A stretch of DNA of 13,237 nt from Candidatus Faecousia faecipullorum. GTDB taxonomy: Bacteria; Bacillota; Clostridia; Oscillospirales; Oscillospiraceae. The position numbers and the translations under genes were made by a program. Location of the stretch: the NCBI GenBank assembly GCA_018710805.1, contig DVJG01000143.1, forward strand, positions 1-13,237. The letters are read 5' to 3'. The notes under the pieces are model-generated. The model saw nothing but the letters and a program-made list of their open reading frames with translations. It was not told the DNA's origin and searched no databases. Positions 1 to 6,372 of this stretch are shown piece after piece; the first letter of the stretch is position 1, and each line of letters begins with the position of its first letter.

Positions 1-1101
1 GCCTTGGCTTTTCTGAAAGCCATTGAAAAGAAGGGCTATGAGGGAATGTTCTATGCCTCCAAGCACGACCTGGAAAAGAACTGGGATACGGCCCGTATTG
101 AAAAAGACTATAAGATTTGGGTTGCCCAGTATCCTGCGGAGCCCTATCCCCAGACCCAGCAATCCAGCTATGAGGGAAAGCACCATATGTGGCAGTACAC
201 CAAATCCGGGACGCTGCTGGGCATTGACCAGTATGTGGACCTGAATGTGGCGTACTTTGGCTACGACGGCATTGAGCCGCCCAAGGACCCAAACCCGCCG
301 GAAGAGGTGGGGCCCGACGTGGAAGCCCTTATGAAATTCACCGAAACCAACGAGACCGTCACGGCTAAGGATGAGACGAACCTCCGGGACCGCCCCAGCC
401 AGGATACAGACAGTCAAATCATCTATACTTTAAAAAATGGTGAAACAGCCCAGCGTATTGCCGTCAGTGAAAGCGGCTGGTCCAAGCTTCTCTTCGGGGG
501 CCAGGTCTGTTACGCCGTCAGCAGCTACCTCACAACGGATTTGAACCACACTCCGGGAACCTCCTCGTCCCAGATGCCGGATGCCGACGGCGACGGTATC
601 ATCACGGATTTTGAACCCACTGACCAGATGGTCACGGCCAAAGAGCTTGTGAATCTGCGGTCCCTTCCCAGCGTGGAGCGGGAGGATTCCAAGATTCTGG
701 GCCAGCTGAAAAAATATGATCTTGCCCGCCGTGTCGGCATCAGCAGCAACGGCTGGTCAAAGCTCGAGTACAACGGGCAGACCTGCTATGCGATCAGCAG
801 CTACCTGACCCCGGCAGACGGGTCGGAGGAGACAAAGCCCCAGGGGGATGAAATTAAAACCCAGTTTGAGCAGATCAATGATTCCGTGACCCCCAAGGAA
901 AAGGTCAATCTGCGGTCCATTCCCAGTGTGGACGACCCCAGGTGTGAAATTGTCGCAACCATTTATAAGGGCGACGTGGTGACACGAACGGGAATCAACC
1001 GGGATGTGGGCTGGTCCAGAGTGGAGTATAACGGTCGGGATCTGTACTGTGTCACCAGCCTCCTGACGGAGGTGGAAACCCCGGAGATACCTTTAACGTA
1101 G
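1..1101 (+). CDS. GH25 lysozyme-like cell-wall hydrolase with three SH3b-like repeats (5'-truncated)
   Basis: The frame is open from the first base, so the gene begins upstream of the window and its true start is not visible. The first 90 or so visible residues match the C-terminal end of GH25 muramidases: a K-I-W-V-A-Q-Y strand, then H-M-W-Q-Y, S-G-T, G-I and V-D-L-N-V. The catalytic Asp/Glu of the GH25 barrel would lie further upstream and cannot be checked. After a proline-rich linker come three repeats of about 60 residues (bases 358-534, 631-810 and 886-1068). Each starts V-T-(A/P)-K and contains V/T-N-L-R-x-x-P-S, G-W-S-(K/R) and a final S-x-L-T, as in bacterial SH3 domains that bind cell wall. 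The linker between repeats 1 and 2 holds an EF-hand-like loop (580-615). By family, the protein would cleave the peptidoglycan glycan strand outside the membrane; whether it acts in autolysis or is prophage-derived cannot be judged from this fragment. No clear terminator follows it. Confidence 0.85.
   Translation, partial: ALAFLKAIEKKGYEGMFYASKHDLEKNWDTARIEKDYKIWVAQYPAEPYPQTQQSSYEGKHHMWQYTKSGTLLGIDQYVDLNVAYFGYDGIEPPKDPNPPEEVGPDVEALMKFTETNETVTAKDETNLRDRPSQDTDSQIIYTLKNGETAQRIAVSESGWSKLLFGGQVCYAVSSYLTTDLNHTPGTSSSQMPDADGDGIITDFEPTDQMVTAKELVNLRSLPSVEREDSKILGQLKKYDLARRVGISSNGWSKLEYNGQTCYAISSYLTPADGSEETKPQGDEIKTQFEQINDSVTPKEKVNLRSIPSVDDPRCEIVATIYKGDVVTRTGINRDVGWSRVEYNGRDLYCVTSLLTEVETPEIPLT
358..1068 (+). 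repeat. Three tandem SH3b-like coding repeats
   Basis: Three diverged copies of one domain lie at 358-534, 631-810 and 886-1068, separated by variable acidic linkers. Repeats 2 and 3 are closest to each other (both have V-N-L-R-S-x-P-S-V and E-Y-N-G). The similarity is at protein level, so this is domain duplication and not a recent DNA repeat. Bacterial SH3 domains of this kind usually anchor the enzyme to the cell wall. Confidence 0.8.
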
Positions 1102-1129
1102 AATTTCCGCGAAAAAAGAAAAAAATCTA

Positions 1130-1158
1130 TTGACAAATCCATTTGCCCGTGGTAATAT
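1130..1158 (+). promoter_or_regulatory. Promoter of tRNA-Leu
   Basis: A perfect -35 box TTGACA (1130-1135) and a -10 box TAATAT (1153-1158) are separated by exactly 17 bases. Transcription would start near 1165, about 13 bases before the mature tRNA. This is the strongest sigma-A-type promoter in the window. Confidence 0.85.
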
Positions 1159-1177
1159 AACCCAGTCGTCAGGACAT

Positions 1178-1265
1178 GGGCGAGTGGTGGAATTGGTAGA
1201 CTCGCTAGATTCAGGTTCTAGTGTTCACTGCGGACGTGCGGGTTCAAGTCCCGCCTCGCCCACCA
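1178..1265 (+). tRNA. tRNA-Leu, anticodon CAG
   Basis: The 7-bp acceptor stem pairs GGGCGAG (1178-1184) with CTCGCCC (1255-1261), followed by discriminator A1262 and an encoded CCA (1263-1265). The anticodon stem CTAGA/TCTAG (1205-1209, 1217-1221) holds loop TTCAGGT with anticodon CAG at 1212-1214, reading codon CUG. A long variable arm with stem GTTC/GGAC (1223-1226, 1232-1235) marks it as a class II tRNA. The T arm is GCGGG/CCCGC around TTCAAGT (1238-1254). CUG is the dominant leucine codon in the highly expressed genes nearby. The gene stands alone with its own promoter and terminator. Confidence 0.97.
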
Positions 1266-1301
1266 AAAAAGAAGGATACCCGAATGGGTATCCTTCTTTT
1301 T
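1265..1301 (+). terminator. Rho-independent terminator of tRNA-Leu
   Basis: A perfect 11-bp inverted repeat (GAAGGATACCC at 1271-1281 with its complement at 1286-1296, loop GAAT) is followed by a T run. The preceding A run could pair with that T run. It begins six bases after the encoded CCA. Confidence 0.93.
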
Positions 1302-1378
1302 ACCTTTCCCAAAAGCTTTATCGATAAAAAACAGCCCAAATACGCCTTGCTGATATCTGAAATAATTTAAAAAACCTC

Positions 1379-1407
1379 TTGATTTTTCCAAACGGCTATG
1401 GTAAAAT
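1379..1407 (+). promoter_or_regulatory. Promoter of rplS
   Basis: The -35 box TTGATT (1379-1384) and -10 box TAAAAT (1402-1407) have a 17-base spacer. The predicted start near 1414 leaves a leader of about 70 bases before rplS. I see nothing else identifiable in the AT-rich stretch 1302-1378. Confidence 0.7.
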
Positions 1408-1413
1408 AAATCG

Positions 1414-1485
1414 GTCTGAAATCAAGGTGAGTCCTCTGCGGCCTCAGGTGCGCATGAACGCCTAATATTTAAGGAGGACAAAGAA
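1414..1485 (+). promoter_or_regulatory. Structured rplS leader, possible L19 autoregulatory element
   Basis: The leader can form a hairpin AGGTG/CGCCT (1446-1450 with 1459-1463, one G-U pair). It can also form a longer-range pairing of GTCCTCT (1431-1437) with GGAGGAC (1473-1479), which covers the rplS ribosome binding site. L19 leaders are a known class of ribosomal-protein leader in Firmicutes. I could not compare this one with the family model, so assignment to that class is inference from position and pairing. Confidence 0.5.
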
Positions 1486-1827
1486 ATGGATTTAGTCAAG
1501 GCTCTGAACAGCCAGTACATGAAGGAAGAGCTCCCTGAGGTTCGGGTGGGCGACACCGTTCGTGTGCACGTTCGCATCAAGGAAGGTTCCCGTGAGCGTA
1601 TCCAGGTGTTTGAAGGCACCGTTATCGCCCGCAAGCACGGCGGCATCGGCGAGACCATCACCGTTCGTCGTATCTCCTACGGCGTGGGCTGCGAGAAGGT
1701 CTTCCCCCTGCATTCCCCCAACGTGGCTATGATCGAGACCGTCCGTAAGGGCAAGGTCCGTCGCGCCAAGCTGTACTACCTCCGTGACCGTTTCGGCAAG
1801 GCTGCCAAGGTCAAGGAGAAGGTCTAA
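1486..1827 (+). CDS. rplS: 50S ribosomal protein L19
   Basis: This 113-residue protein has the usual L19 length and recognisable blocks: P-E-V-R-V-G-D-T-V-R-V-H-V, E-G-x-R-E-R-I-Q-V-F-E-G-T-V-I, I-T-V-R-R-I-S-Y-G-V-G-C-E-K-V-F-P-L-H-S-P and Y-Y-L-R-D-R. L19 sits at the 30S/50S interface of the ribosome. The ATG is preceded by AAGGAGG (1471-1477) at an 8-base spacing. Codon choice is strongly biased (CGT, CGC, GTC, ACC, CTG), as expected for high expression. It is a single-gene unit with its own promoter and terminator; in Bacillus the same gene lies beside rbgA and rnhB, which here follow one gene later. Confidence 0.98.
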   Translation: MDLVKALNSQYMKEELPEVRVGDTVRVHVRIKEGSRERIQVFEGTVIARKHGGIGETITVRRISYGVGCEKVFPLHSPNVAMIETVRKGKVRRAKLYYLRDRFGKAAKVKEKV

Positions 1828-1840
1828 GCCAGAATTCCAT

Positions 1841-1869
1841 AAAAAAAGAGGGCTCGGCCCTCTTTTTTT
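1841..1869 (+). terminator. Rho-independent terminator of rplS
   Basis: A perfect 13-bp palindrome (A-run plus GAGGGC at 1841-1853, complement at 1857-1869, loop TCG) ends in seven T. It starts 13 bases after the rplS stop. The A run on the other side would let it act in both directions. Confidence 0.94.
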
Positions 1870-1923
1870 ATTGGAAAATCCAGGCAATCTTTACACTTTG
1901 TTATAGAAAACCTGCAAAAACTA

Positions 1924-1932
1924 TGCTATACT
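1924..1932 (+). promoter_or_regulatory. Extended -10 promoter of the lepB operon
   Basis: TATACT (1927-1932) is preceded by TG one base upstream (1924-1925), which is the extended -10 arrangement. No good -35 box lies at 16-18 bases; TTGTTA at 1898-1903 would instead suit an alternative -10 TATGCT (1922-1927, spacer 18). The start would be near 1939, so the hairpin at 1942-1961 would be at the extreme 5' end of the message. Confidence 0.55.
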
Positions 1933-1937
1933 GATTT

Positions 1938-1963
1938 GGTACAGATAGATTCTTCTATCTGCC
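1938..1963 (+). promoter_or_regulatory. 5' hairpin in the lepB leader
   Basis: CAGATAGA (1942-1949) and TCTATCTG (1954-1961) form a perfect 8-bp stem with a 4-base loop. GG at 1938-1939 can add two pairs with CC at 1962-1963. It ends a few bases before the GGGAGG ribosome binding site (1967-1972). Such 5' stem-loops often stabilise Gram-positive messages; that role is inferred here. Confidence 0.6.
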
Positions 1964-1982
1964 GATGGGAGGGAAAGCCCTT

Positions 1983-2570
1983 ATGGCTGCTAAAAAAGAA
2001 AAAAAGGAAGAAAAAAAGTTGAATTGGAAGCAGAATCTTATTCTGTATCTCCATGATTTTATTATGTTCATGGCCATTATCCTGGTCTTTTTGATTTTTT
2101 TCCGGGTCATCGTGGTGTCTCAGGATTCTATGTATTCGACCCTTTGGGACGGGGACTATGTGCTCCTCAGCAGTAACATTGTCTACCGGGAGCCCAAGCA
2201 GGGAGACATCGTGGTCATCAATAAAGAGGGCTTTGATACCATCATCAAGCGTGTCATTGCCACCGAAGGCCAGACCGTGGATATTGATTTTGAAAACGGC
2301 ATTGTCTATGTGGACGGCCAGGCCCTGGATGAACCCTATATCCACAATCTGACTACCCGGTCTGAGGGCGTGAATTTTCCCCTGACTGTGGCCCCTGGCC
2401 ATATCTTTGTACTGGGCGATAACCGGGCCGTGTCTATGGACAGCCGCAACCCTGTAATCGGCCAGATCGACAAGCGGGAAGTTCTGGGCAAGGCACTGTA
2501 CCTGTTCATCCCCGGCACCGACGGCGGCCGTCTTCCCCGGGATTTTGGCAGAGTGGGAGCAGTCAAATGA
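1983..2570 (+). CDS. lepB: Signal peptidase I
   Basis: This is a type I (SPase I) membrane protease that removes Sec and Tat signal peptides on the outer face of the membrane. The first 16 residues are lysine- and glutamate-rich and cytoplasmic. One membrane span follows at about residues 19-45. The catalytic Ser49 lies in S-M-x-S-T-L, where the usual proline of S-M-x-P-T-L is serine. The general base Lys89 lies in I-I-K-R-V-I-A. The late box G-D-N-x-x-x-S-x-D-S-R spans residues 145-155. The ATG at 1983 is chosen because GGGAGG (1967-1972) lies 10 bases upstream; an in-frame ATG at 1965 has no ribosome binding site. The length of 195 residues is normal for Gram-positive Sip proteins. It is the first gene of the operon, and its TGA overlaps the next ATG. 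Confidence 0.95.
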   Translation: MAAKKEKKEEKKLNWKQNLILYLHDFIMFMAIILVFLIFFRVIVVSQDSMYSTLWDGDYVLLSSNIVYREPKQGDIVVINKEGFDTIIKRVIATEGQTVDIDFENGIVYVDGQALDEPYIHNLTTRSEGVNFPLTVAPGHIFVLGDNRAVSMDSRNPVIGQIDKREVLGKALYLFIPGTDGGRLPRDFGRVGAVK

Positions 2571-3439
2571 GAGACAACGAAAAGATGAACATCCAGTGGT
2601 ACCCCGGCCACATGACCAAGACCCGCCGTCAGATTGAGGCGGATCTCAAACAGGTGGACGCGGTGTGCGAGATCGTGGATGCCAGAATTCCCATTTCCAG
2701 CCGAAATCCGGATATCGACGCCATTTGCGGCGGCAAGCCCCGGATTTTGGTGCTCAATCGAATGGATTTGGCGGACCCTGCCGCTACGCAGAAGTGGGCT
2801 GCCTGGTTCCGGGACAAGGGCATGACCGTTATTTCCACGGACTGCAAAAGCCGCAAAGGCATTTCTGACTTCGTTCCGGCGGCGAGAAAGGCCTGCACCG
2901 AGAAATTGCAGCGGGATGCCGCCCGGGGAATGAACCGTCCGCTGCGGGTTATGGTGGTGGGTATTCCCAACGTGGGGAAATCCACCCTGATCAACCAAAT
3001 CTCTGGCCGGAAAGGCGCAAAAGCCGAAAACCGTCCCGGCGTCACCCGGGGAAAGCAGTGGGTCAGCGTGGATACCAGCCTTCTGCTTCTGGACACACCC
3101 GGCATTCTCTGGCCCAAATTTGAAGACCCCAATGTGGGCATGATGCTCTCCTATACAGGAGCGGTGAAGGAAGGGGTCATTGATGTGGAGGAGCTGAGCT
3201 GCCATTTGATGACCCTGCTCCATCGCTACTATCCCCAGGTCTTGAAGGACCGCTATAAGGTAGAAGCCCCGGCAGGCACTCCCGGCTGGGAGCTTATGGA
3301 GCAGGCGGGCCGCAGCCGGGGATACCTGATTTCCGGCGGAGAAGTGAATCTGGAACGGATGAGTAAGGTCCTTCTCGATGAATTTCGCAGCGGAAAATTG
3401 GGAAAATTTACTCTTGAGATGCCGGAGGATATGCCATGA
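2567..3439 (+). CDS. rbgA: Ribosome biogenesis GTPase RbgA (YlqF)
   Basis: RbgA is a circularly permuted GTPase needed for late 50S subunit assembly. The GTPase motifs appear in permuted order: G4 as N-R-M-D (residues 64-67), G5-like near residue 90, G1 as G-I-P-N-V-G-K-S-T (132-140), then G3 as D-T-P-G (176-179). The N-terminal Q-W-Y-P-G-H-M-x-K-x-R-R signature is diagnostic. G4 has Arg where N-K-x-D is usual. The ATG at 2567 overlaps the lepB stop (ATGA) and has GGGAG 7 bases upstream. The family N-terminus aligns better with Met7 (base 2585), so six extra residues are possible. The length of 290 residues is close to the family norm. The ATGA overlaps with lepB and rnhB indicate coupled translation. 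Confidence 0.96.
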   Translation: MRDNEKMNIQWYPGHMTKTRRQIEADLKQVDAVCEIVDARIPISSRNPDIDAICGGKPRILVLNRMDLADPAATQKWAAWFRDKGMTVISTDCKSRKGISDFVPAARKACTEKLQRDAARGMNRPLRVMVVGIPNVGKSTLINQISGRKGAKAENRPGVTRGKQWVSVDTSLLLLDTPGILWPKFEDPNVGMMLSYTGAVKEGVIDVEELSCHLMTLLHRYYPQVLKDRYKVEAPAGTPGWELMEQAGRSRGYLISGGEVNLERMSKVLLDEFRSGKLGKFTLEMPEDMP

Positions 3440-4050
3440 GCGCAGAAAGCATGTGGGAGATTGAAGACAGCTTTTACACCCAGGGATACAAAGTCATCTG
3501 CGGCGTGGATGAAGCGGGAAGAGGTCCCCTGGCTGGGCCTGTATGCGCCGCCGCTGTGATTTTGCCGGAGCATCTGGAAATTCCCGGCCTTACGGACAGC
3601 AAGAAGCTCACGGACAAAAAGCGCCGGGCTCTGTTTCCTGTGATTCAGGAGCGGGCCATTGCCTTTGGCATCGGGTTTGCCAGCGAACAGGAGATCGATG
3701 AGATCAATATTTTACAGGCAACTTTTCTAGCCATGAGGCGGGCAATGGAACAGCTGAAGGTCCGGCCGGACCTGGCGCTTATTGACGGCAACCGGGAAAC
3801 CGACTTTGGCCTGCCTGTTCGCACGGTCATAAAAGGAGATAGCCTCAGCCTGAATATCGCCGCCGCCTCGGTCCTTGCCAAAGTATCCCGGGACGATGTG
3901 ATGCTCCGCTTGGCGGAAACCTACCCTGCCTATGGCTTTGACATCCACAAGGGCTACGGCACCCGGGCCCACTATGAGGCTTTGGAAAAATTCGGGCCCT
4001 GTCCCATTCATCGAAAGAGCTTTCTGAAGAAGTTTCATGGGCGGGAGTAA
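3436..4050 (+). CDS. rnhB: Ribonuclease HII
   Basis: RNase HII cleaves RNA in RNA-DNA hybrids and starts removal of single ribonucleotides from DNA. The active-site signature G-V-D-E-A-G-R-G-P-L-A-G-P spans residues 23-35, with Asp25 and Glu26. Asp117 lies in L-I-D-G-N and Asp135 in K-G-D-S, completing the acidic D-E-D-D set. D-S-K-K-L (54-58), A-A-A-S-V-L-A-K-V-x-R-D (142-153) and the C-terminal Y-G-F-x-x-H-K-G-Y-G-T motif are also present. The length of 204 residues is complete for the family. The ATG overlaps the rbgA TGA, with GGAGG (3424-3428) 7 bases upstream. Adjacency to rbgA is the classical Firmicutes order. Confidence 0.97.
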   Translation: MSAESMWEIEDSFYTQGYKVICGVDEAGRGPLAGPVCAAAVILPEHLEIPGLTDSKKLTDKKRRALFPVIQERAIAFGIGFASEQEIDEINILQATFLAMRRAMEQLKVRPDLALIDGNRETDFGLPVRTVIKGDSLSLNIAAASVLAKVSRDDVMLRLAETYPAYGFDIHKGYGTRAHYEALEKFGPCPIHRKSFLKKFHGRE

Positions 4051-4402
4051 GCTTGCAGGAGCCTGGGGAGAGGCCTTGGCGGCGGAGTATCTTCGAAAAA
4101 AGAAGTATAAAATCCTTGCCTCCGGCTATCGCTGCCGTTTCGGAGAGATCGATCTCATCGCCGAAAACCGGAAATATCTGGTGTTCGTGGAGGTCAAGCT
4201 CCGAAAGTCTCCGGACTTCGCCCAGGCTATGGAGTATGTAGATAAGCGCAAGCAGGAGAGACTCAAAATCACCGCCGCCATGTATCTGGGCCAGAACCCA
4301 ACAGATCTTCCCGCCCGCTTTGACGTGATTGAAATTTACGCACCAAATGGCACCGAGACCCTGCATCCGGAAATTCATCATATGGAGGACGCATTTCAAT
4401 GA
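4037..4402 (+). CDS. YraN/UPF0102 family protein with nuclease-like fold
   Basis: This 121-residue protein shows the UPF0102 pattern: G-x-x-G-E near the N-terminus (residues 8-12), A-A-E-Y-L, then G-E-I-D-L-I (36-41) and F-V-E-V-K (50-54). Asp39, Glu52 and Lys54 fit the D...E-x-K core of restriction-endonuclease-like folds, which suggests a metal-dependent DNA-acting enzyme. The cellular role of the family is not settled. The start overlaps the end of rnhB by 14 bases and has only a weak AAGAAG site, so translation probably depends on rnhB. Placement after rnhB is common for this family and hints at nucleic-acid maintenance, but that is inference. Confidence 0.9.
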   Translation: MGGSKLAGAWGEALAAEYLRKKKYKILASGYRCRFGEIDLIAENRKYLVFVEVKLRKSPDFAQAMEYVDKRKQERLKITAAMYLGQNPTDLPARFDVIEIYAPNGTETLHPEIHHMEDAFQ

Positions 4403-5364
4403 ATGTTTCCGTTTTTGATTTTCACTGTGACACACTGCTCTCCCTTTTGGGGGAGGATATGAACCAAGCCGGAAGCCTGCGGAAAAACAGCGGACATATC
4501 GACCTGGAACGGGCTTCGAAGTTCGACGGCTATGCCCAGTGCTTTGCCTGCTTTACCACCTCACTCAAGGAGGAGCAGGGCGGCCTTTCTCCCGTGGTGA
4601 TTTTTGAGCGGGAGCTTGCCACCATTCAGCGGGAGCTGGACAAAAATAAAGACCTCATGACCCTTGCCTATTCCCCGAAGCAGATTGAAAAGAACCGGGA
4701 GGAGGGCAAAATGTCCGCCATTCTGACGATGGAGGGCACCGCCGGAATCGGCTATGACCCGGAGCTTCTGGGGGACTTGTGGAACATCGGCTTCCGCATT
4801 TCCAGCCTTGGCTGGAATGAAAAGAACCCGTTAACCGGCTCCCACGTCACCGGAGGCGGCCTGACGGACCAGGGAAGGGCCTATGTCCATACCGCCCAGA
4901 GCCTTGGAATGCTCATTGACGTGAGCCACATCAGCGACGAGGGCTTTTGGGACATTATGCGGATCACCCAGGCTCCCATCATCGCCACCCATTCCAACAG
5001 CCGGGCGGTCTGGAACAACAGCCGGAATCTGACCGACGATATGTTTAAAGCCATTGTGGAGACAGGCGGTGTGGCAGGCTATAACGCCGCCCGCTATTTC
5101 ACCGGGGAGAATGCCACGCTGGACACCATTTGCGACCATATTTTCCACTTCCTGGAACTGGACCCCACGGGCAGGCACATCGCTCTGGGCGGCGATCTGG
5201 ACGGCGTAGGACATATGCCGGATGGATTTGAGGGCGTCCAGAGCTGGCCCAAATTGGCGGACCGCCTGAAAGAACGAGGACTCAGTGAACATACCATCCA
5301 GGACATCTTCTGGAATAATGCCATTGGAGTGATGGAACGTGCTGTATGTAACCACCCGCTGTGA
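4399..5364 (+). CDS. Membrane dipeptidase-type (M19) zinc peptidase
   Basis: The 321-residue protein belongs to the renal dipeptidase family M19, a TIM-barrel dizinc enzyme that hydrolyses dipeptides, often with a D- or dehydro-residue at the C-terminal position. Expected zinc ligands are all visible: His9 and Asp11 (D-x-H-C-D-T), bridging Glu112 (T-M-E-G-T), His177 (D-V-S-H) and His198 (A-T-H-S-N-S-R). The later G-G-D-L-D-G motif is present. No signal peptide or membrane span is seen, so a cytoplasmic role in recycling dipeptides, possibly from the cell wall, is likely. The ATG overlaps the yraN stop (ATGA) and has GGAGG (4384-4388) 10 bases upstream. The true substrate cannot be deduced. 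Confidence 0.93.
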   Translation: MNVSVFDFHCDTLLSLLGEDMNQAGSLRKNSGHIDLERASKFDGYAQCFACFTTSLKEEQGGLSPVVIFERELATIQRELDKNKDLMTLAYSPKQIEKNREEGKMSAILTMEGTAGIGYDPELLGDLWNIGFRISSLGWNEKNPLTGSHVTGGGLTDQGRAYVHTAQSLGMLIDVSHISDEGFWDIMRITQAPIIATHSNSRAVWNNSRNLTDDMFKAIVETGGVAGYNAARYFTGENATLDTICDHIFHFLELDPTGRHIALGGDLDGVGHMPDGFEGVQSWPKLADRLKERGLSEHTIQDIFWNNAIGVMERAVCNHPL

Positions 5365-6355
5365 TCGAGACGCCTTCACCGCCCACCGGGCGCTCTTTGA
5401 AAATCGGGGGCCCGATGGGGGATTGTACCTGCCCTTCCGGACGCCGAAGTTTTCCCAGGAGGAATTGGACACTCTGCTGGATGAGCCCTTCTCCGACTGC
5501 GTGGCAGATGTTTTGAACCTGCTCTTTGGCACAAAAATCACGGCCTGGGACGTGGAGTATGCCATTGGGCGCCGGCCCTTTGCCCTTAAAAATCTGGGTC
5601 ACCGGGTCATGATTGCCGAGCTCTGGCGAAATCCCGACTGGCAGTTCCAAAGAACCGTCCAGGACCTGACACGGACCCTTCGTGGCAAAGACGGGCAGTG
5701 TGGGGACTGGCCTAGAGTTGCCGTGGGAGCCGCGGTGCTTTTTGGGCTATTCGGAGAACTCAAGCAGGCCGGAAATAGCCATGACGTGGATATCTGTGGG
5801 ATTTCCGGGGACTTTTCCATGCCCATGAGCGCCTGGTACGCAAGGCAGTGGGGGCTTCCCGTGGGCAATATCGTATGCTGCTGCAACGAAAACAACGGCC
5901 TCTGGGACCTTATCTGCCACGGCCAGATGCGGACCGATGCAGTCAGTACGCCCACAGCCACCTCCGACGCAGACGTCACCGTGCCCGTAGGCCTGGAGCG
6001 TCTTGTTTACCAGGCAGGCGGCGTGGAGGAAGTGAGAAGGTATCTGGACCTGTGCCGCCAGGGGAGAATGTATGCTCCCAGTGATGCTGTGCTGGCGAAA
6101 CTGCGCCAGGGCATATTTGTCAGCGTGGTTTCCTCCCAGCGCGTAAGCTCCACCATTTCCAATTTCTACCGCACAACCCGCTACCCCCTTTCTCCCTATA
6201 CGGCCCTGTGCTATGGGGGATTGCTGGACTACCGCGCCAAAACCGGGGAGACCAGACCTTGTCTGCTCCTGGCGGAAAAGGCTCCTGTCTGGGACCGGGA
6301 GACCGTGGCAAAAGCCATCGGCGTTTCTGAGGCGGAGATTGAAAAAATGATGTGA
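5339..6355 (+). CDS. Threonine-synthase-like protein lacking the PLP lysine (probable pseudoenzyme)
   Basis: The fold landmarks of threonine synthase can be followed along 338 residues. They are an N-terminal L-Y-V-T-T-R with G-P-D-G-G-L-Y-L-P (24-32), a segment E-L-W-R-N-P-D-W-Q-F-Q-R (94-105) in the place of E-L-F-H-G-P-T-x-A-F-K-D, a region equivalent to G-N-F-G-D...A-G-Y-Y-A-K-x-M-G-L-P (G-D-F-S...A-W-Y-A-R-Q-W-G-L-P), a G-L-E-R-L-V block and a C-terminal Y-P-L-S-P-Y-T-A-L. The PLP-binding Lys is Gln104, and the segment that should carry T-S-G-D-T-G is absent. The protein is about 150 residues shorter than usual. Threonine synthase activity is therefore unlikely. The start is GTG with GGAG (5326-5329) 9 bases upstream, and it overlaps the dipeptidase gene by 26 bases. 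The frame is intact with normal codon use, so it is maintained. Its role is unknown. Confidence 0.7.
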   Translation: MLYVTTRCDRDAFTAHRALFENRGPDGGLYLPFRTPKFSQEELDTLLDEPFSDCVADVLNLLFGTKITAWDVEYAIGRRPFALKNLGHRVMIAELWRNPDWQFQRTVQDLTRTLRGKDGQCGDWPRVAVGAAVLFGLFGELKQAGNSHDVDICGISGDFSMPMSAWYARQWGLPVGNIVCCCNENNGLWDLICHGQMRTDAVSTPTATSDADVTVPVGLERLVYQAGGVEEVRRYLDLCRQGRMYAPSDAVLAKLRQGIFVSVVSSQRVSSTISNFYRTTRYPLSPYTALCYGGLLDYRAKTGETRPCLLLAEKAPVWDRETVAKAIGVSEAEIEKMM

Positions 6356-6372
6356 ATCGAAGGAGGTGCTCT

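Noticed and set aside
1130..1327. Small + strand frame across the tRNA region
   Set aside because: It overlaps the promoter, the whole tRNA-Leu and its terminator, and has no ribosome binding site.
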